This document shows positions 5,580 to 7,448 of a DNA stretch of 7,448 nucleotides, in pieces; position 1 is the stretch's first letter; every line of letters begins with the position of its first letter. The DNA is from CAYUAG01 sp046483025 (GTDB lineage Bacteria > Zhuqueibacterota > QNDG01 > CAYUAG01). A program made the position numbers and the translations under genes. The notes under the pieces were generated by a model, which made no database searches, had not been told where the DNA came from, and saw nothing but the letters and a program-made list of their open reading frames with translations. The DNA lies in contig JAWODZ010000193.1 of NCBI GenBank assembly GCA_046483025.1, positions 1 through 7,448 on the forward strand. The letters run 5' to 3'.

Positions 5580-5699
5580 ATGAAAATTGGACAATTTGAA
5601 AATATTATTGCTTGGCAAAAGGCAAAGCAATTGACTGTTCAAATTCAGAAGAAATTTCAAAAATTATTTCCAGTCTCATCAAAACTTTATAGACTTTAA
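5580..5699 (+). pseudogene. Collapsed four-helix-bundle (S23/IVP-type) gene
   Basis: The start encodes MKIGQFENIIAWQKAKQLTVQI, matching the N-terminal helix of the PF05635-type four-helix-bundle family (about 120 residues; often F-E-D-x-x-W-x-K-A). From 5645, in another frame, the DNA encodes SEEISKIISSLIKTL and a stop at 5690, which resembles the usual C-terminal helix of the same family. The roughly 80 residues between are missing. An internal deletion thus joined head to tail out of frame, leaving a 39-residue reading frame ending at 5699. It is almost certainly non-functional. It is a different subfamily from the avd-like start at 418 and 7426. AACTTTAT-type repeats follow directly. Confidence 0.65.
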
Positions 5700-5732
5700 A
5701 CTTTACAAACTTTATAAACTTTATAAACTTTT
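5682..5732 (+). repeat. AACTTTAT-type short tandem repeats
   Basis: About five imperfect copies of a 10-11 base unit (aaactttata) lie between the four-helix remnant and the next gene. They are in inverted sense to the AAAGTT tract at 4969-5005. Confidence 0.6.
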
Positions 5733-5746
5733 TACTAAGAAAAATC

Positions 5747-5752
5747 GGGGAG
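5747..5752 (+). promoter_or_regulatory. Ribosome binding site of the FISUMP gene
   Basis: GGGGAG lies six bases before the ATG at 5759 and fixes the start, which also yields a proper export signal. Confidence 0.65.
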
Positions 5753-5758
5753 ATCACC

Positions 5759-7339
5759 ATGCACAAAAAATTATTACTTTTTTTAACTCTCATATTTTTA
5801 TTACAGCTTCACTGCGGCATATTTGAACCTGAAGATAAGAATGGTTCTCTCAACATACAGCTGCTACCAAAAACCAATAATTCCGTACTTTCCAAAGCTC
5901 TGGAAACCCTGCACACAGTACGCTGTGTGGTTAAGAAAGGCTCCAGTGAAATTCATGATCGTACTCATTCCCCCAACAGCAGTGGATCATTTACCATAGA
6001 AATTAAAGACCTGGAACCTGCAGATAACTATTCGGTGTTGCTTTACGGCAAAAACAGCAGCGGTGATATTATCGGCCGGGCCTACCGGAGCAGTATCAGT
6101 GTTTCTGCAGGTGATGAAAGTAATGTGAGTATGTCCTGGAGTGATATGCGACCAACTTTGAGTTCACCCTCAGACGGCAGCACCATAACAGACAATACTC
6201 CCACCTTTGACTGGGTTTCAGTGAGCAATGCCTCATACTATGAACTGGAAGTAGATAATTCCAGTTATTTTTCCAGCCCGGAAATTAATCAAACCAGCTT
6301 GACCAGTTCCGGGTATACTGCATCCAGTTCACTTTCAGATGACACTTATTACTGGCGGGTGCGGGCCAAAGACAGTCAGGGCAATTGGGGCGGGTGGTCA
6401 AGTAGCTGGGATTTTACAATTACATCCCTATATTTAAACATATCAACTACCAGTTTGAGTTTAAGTTCATCATCTAACAGTCAGGACAGTTTCACTATAA
6501 GCTCTAACACAGGCTGGAGTGTGAGTGATGATGCAACCTGGCTTTCTGTTTCACCGACAAGTGGCTCAGATGGCGGGACAGTCACTGTGACCGCAACCAG
6601 TGCCAATACTTCAACCAGTTCAAGAAGTGGGACAGTAACAGTGAGTGGTACTGGAGTTAGTTCAAAAACTGTTAATGTGACACAGGCTGGAGGAGCAGAA
6701 ACCGGTATCATGACCGACCAAGACGGCAATGTTTACCAGACGGTAAAAATCGGCAATCAATGGTGGATGGCAGAAAATTTAAAAGTTACCCACTACCGTA
6801 ATGGTGATCCTATACCTAATATAACCAGTGATTCAGAATGGACAGGTTTATCTACCGGGGCTTATTGTGTGTATGATAATAATGAAAGTTATGCTGATAC
6901 CTACGGGTATTTATATAACTGGTATGCAGTAAATGACAGCCGCAACATCGCCCCTGAAGGCTGGCATGTACCCACAGATGAGGAGTGGAAACAACTTGAA
7001 ATGTATCTTGGCATGAGTCAGTCAGAAGCTGATGATACAGGATATCGGGGCACAAATGAAGGCAGCAAACTTGCAGGCAATGCGTCATTATGGCCTTATG
7101 GGAGTTTAGAGAACAATGCTGTATTTGGCACCAGCGGCTTTTCCGCGTTTCCCGGTGGTTATCGCGACGACGACGATGGTACCTTTAGCGATGTGGGCAG
7201 CAACGCTTACTTCTGGTCAGCTACAGAGGGCAGTACGAACACCGCCTGGGGTCGGTACCTGTATTACGGTATTTCAAGTATTGACCGTAGCAACTACAAT
7301 AAGCCGTACGGGTTCTCAGTTCGGTTAGTCAAGGATTAG
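5759..7339 (+). CDS. Multidomain FISUMP surface protein (Fn3-like, BACON, Fib_succ_major)
   Basis: This 526-residue exported protein has a signal peptide at 1-18 followed by Cys19. The LQLHC box is a poor lipobox (Gln at -3), so a lipid anchor is possible but not sure. A beta domain spans about 30-130. Residues 131-222 form an Fn3-like domain with the PxxGSxxxDNTPTFDW start and YYWRVRAKDSQGNW core. BACON spans about 224-311 (LSLSSSSNSQDSFTISSNTGWSV, WLSVSPTSG, VNVTQAG). FISUMP spans 314-526, beginning TDQDGNVYQTVKIGNQWWMAENL and including WHVPTDEEW. The last part, residues 418-526, is a near copy of 2-331 apart from a hypervariable 491-516. I infer display of a variable binding tip on a stalk of beta domains. 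DGR-driven diversification is suggested by the avd-like start directly downstream, but not proven. The complete length and ribosome site argue that it is expressed. Confidence 0.92.
   Translation: MHKKLLLFLTLIFLLQLHCGIFEPEDKNGSLNIQLLPKTNNSVLSKALETLHTVRCVVKKGSSEIHDRTHSPNSSGSFTIEIKDLEPADNYSVLLYGKNSSGDIIGRAYRSSISVSAGDESNVSMSWSDMRPTLSSPSDGSTITDNTPTFDWVSVSNASYYELEVDNSSYFSSPEINQTSLTSSGYTASSSLSDDTYYWRVRAKDSQGNWGGWSSSWDFTITSLYLNISTTSLSLSSSSNSQDSFTISSNTGWSVSDDATWLSVSPTSGSDGGTVTVTATSANTSTSSRSGTVTVSGTGVSSKTVNVTQAGGAETGIMTDQDGNVYQTVKIGNQWWMAENLKVTHYRNGDPIPNITSDSEWTGLSTGAYCVYDNNESYADTYGYLYNWYAVNDSRNIAPEGWHVPTDEEWKQLEMYLGMSQSEADDTGYRGTNEGSKLAGNASLWPYGSLENNAVFGTSGFSAFPGGYRDDDDGTFSDVGSNAYFWSATEGSTNTAWGRYLYYGISSIDRSNYNKPYGFSVRLVKD
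7229..7321 (+). other. Hypervariable block of complete FISUMP gene (candidate DGR variable region)
   Basis: This is the counterpart of 221-313. It encodes residues 491-516 with many small or polar residues (G, S, T, N, Y, D, R) between fixed W, R, L, Y, S and K positions. Then the Ser codon in YGFSVRL is TCA here against AGT in the other copy. See the upstream block for the base-by-base pattern. Confidence 0.5.
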
Positions 7340-7378
7340 ACTATTTGACAATTTGACTATTTGTCTATTTTACTATTT

Positions 7379-7404
7379 ATTCCGCGAAGCGGAATTGAAT
7401 TTTT
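7379..7404 (+). terminator. Hairpin plus T-tract after FISUMP gene, second copy
   Basis: This is identical to 371-396: arms ATTCCGC/GCGGAAT, loop GAA, then TGAA and nine T. Complete conservation next to a hypervariable block suggests that the element is either recently duplicated or functionally constrained. Confidence 0.65.
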
Positions 7405-7425
7405 TTTTAAAAAAAAGGGTAAAAC

Positions 7426-7448
7426 ATGGCCAGATACGATGAGCTTCC
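7426..7448 (+). CDS. Avd-like four-helix-bundle gene, start only, continues past window
   Basis: Only MARYDELP is visible before the window ends. The preceding 94 bases are the same as those before the broken copy at 418. If intact, it should encode a basic four-helix protein of about 110-130 residues. In DGRs such a gene precedes the template repeat and reverse transcriptase, so these are expected within the next few kilobases if the DGR reading is right. Confidence 0.5.

Larger units (their letters stand above)
7009..7448 (+). repeat. 440-base direct repeat, second copy (first at 1-440)
   Basis: Offset 7008, with no indel. The first 147 and last 127 aligned bases are identical. Five differences lie at 148-220, 33 at 221-298 and 4 at 308-313 in copy 1 coordinates. 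The repeat runs past both window ends: upstream for the first copy and downstream for this one. It spans the FISUMP 3' end, the 3' UTR hairpin and the avd-like start. Confidence 0.97.

Noticed and set aside
5682..5732. CRISPR-like repeat tract
   Set aside because: Units are about 10 bases with no spacers, so this is a simple AT-rich tandem repeat.
1..7448. Template repeat or reverse transcriptase of a DGR inside the window
   Set aside because: Conserved pieces of the block (such as the bases encoding YFWSATE and YGFSVRL) appear only in the two FISUMP copies, and no frame shows reverse transcriptase motifs.

Overview
The window is an AT-rich stretch of a bacterial accessory region. It suggests the FCB side of the tree (Cloacimonadota, Marinimicrobia, Calditrichota or a relative). 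The evidence is a Fib_succ_major (FISUMP) surface protein with a BACON domain, an exported caspase-like protein with a DUF4384 partner, four-helix-bundle gene fragments, and palindromic intergenic repeats of the kind common in such genomes. The phylum is an inference from gene content; no marker gene is present. All confident genes lie on the + strand.

Layout. (1) 1-440 and 7009-7448 are a direct repeat, colinear without indels. Each copy carries the 3' end of a FISUMP gene, an identical 3' UTR with a strong hairpin, and the start of a small gene beginning MARYDELP. That start resembles the accessory variability determinant (Avd, four-helix bundle) of diversity-generating retroelements (DGRs). 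The copies are almost identical except for a 93-base block near the C-terminus, where 37 bases differ. (2) 479-1780 holds a frameshifted SIR2-like gene, very AT-rich, between two direct copies of a palindromic repeat, inserted just after the broken avd-like start. (3) 1781-2207 is a non-coding patch of nested palindromes. (4) 2208-4964 is a three-gene set of exported proteins: a caspase-like protease with an EF-hand-like loop, a DUF4384 protein, and a small membrane-anchored beta protein. (5) 5024-5550 is an overlapping pair resembling a toxin-antitoxin module (possible nuclease-like protein plus DUF2283). (6) 5580-5699 is a collapsed four-helix-bundle gene. (7) 5759-7339 is the complete 526-residue FISUMP protein, followed by a second avd-like start at the window edge.

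How it may work together. The best candidate for an unusual system is a DGR-diversified family of surface proteins. Differences between the two FISUMP C-termini concentrate at codon positions 1 and 2, where 21 of 25 involve an adenine in one copy. Wobble differences never involve adenine. This is what adenine-directed mutagenesis of AAY-type codons would leave. Against a single shared template are the eight wobble differences and an AGT/TCA serine pair. No reverse transcriptase or template repeat lies in the window, so the DGR reading is an inference that the flanking sequence must confirm. The caspase set is clearly exported, so it acts in the envelope or outside, not as a cytoplasmic defence protease. 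The SIR2-like gene, the toxin-like pair and the broken four-helix genes mark the region as a site of gain and decay of small accessory modules.
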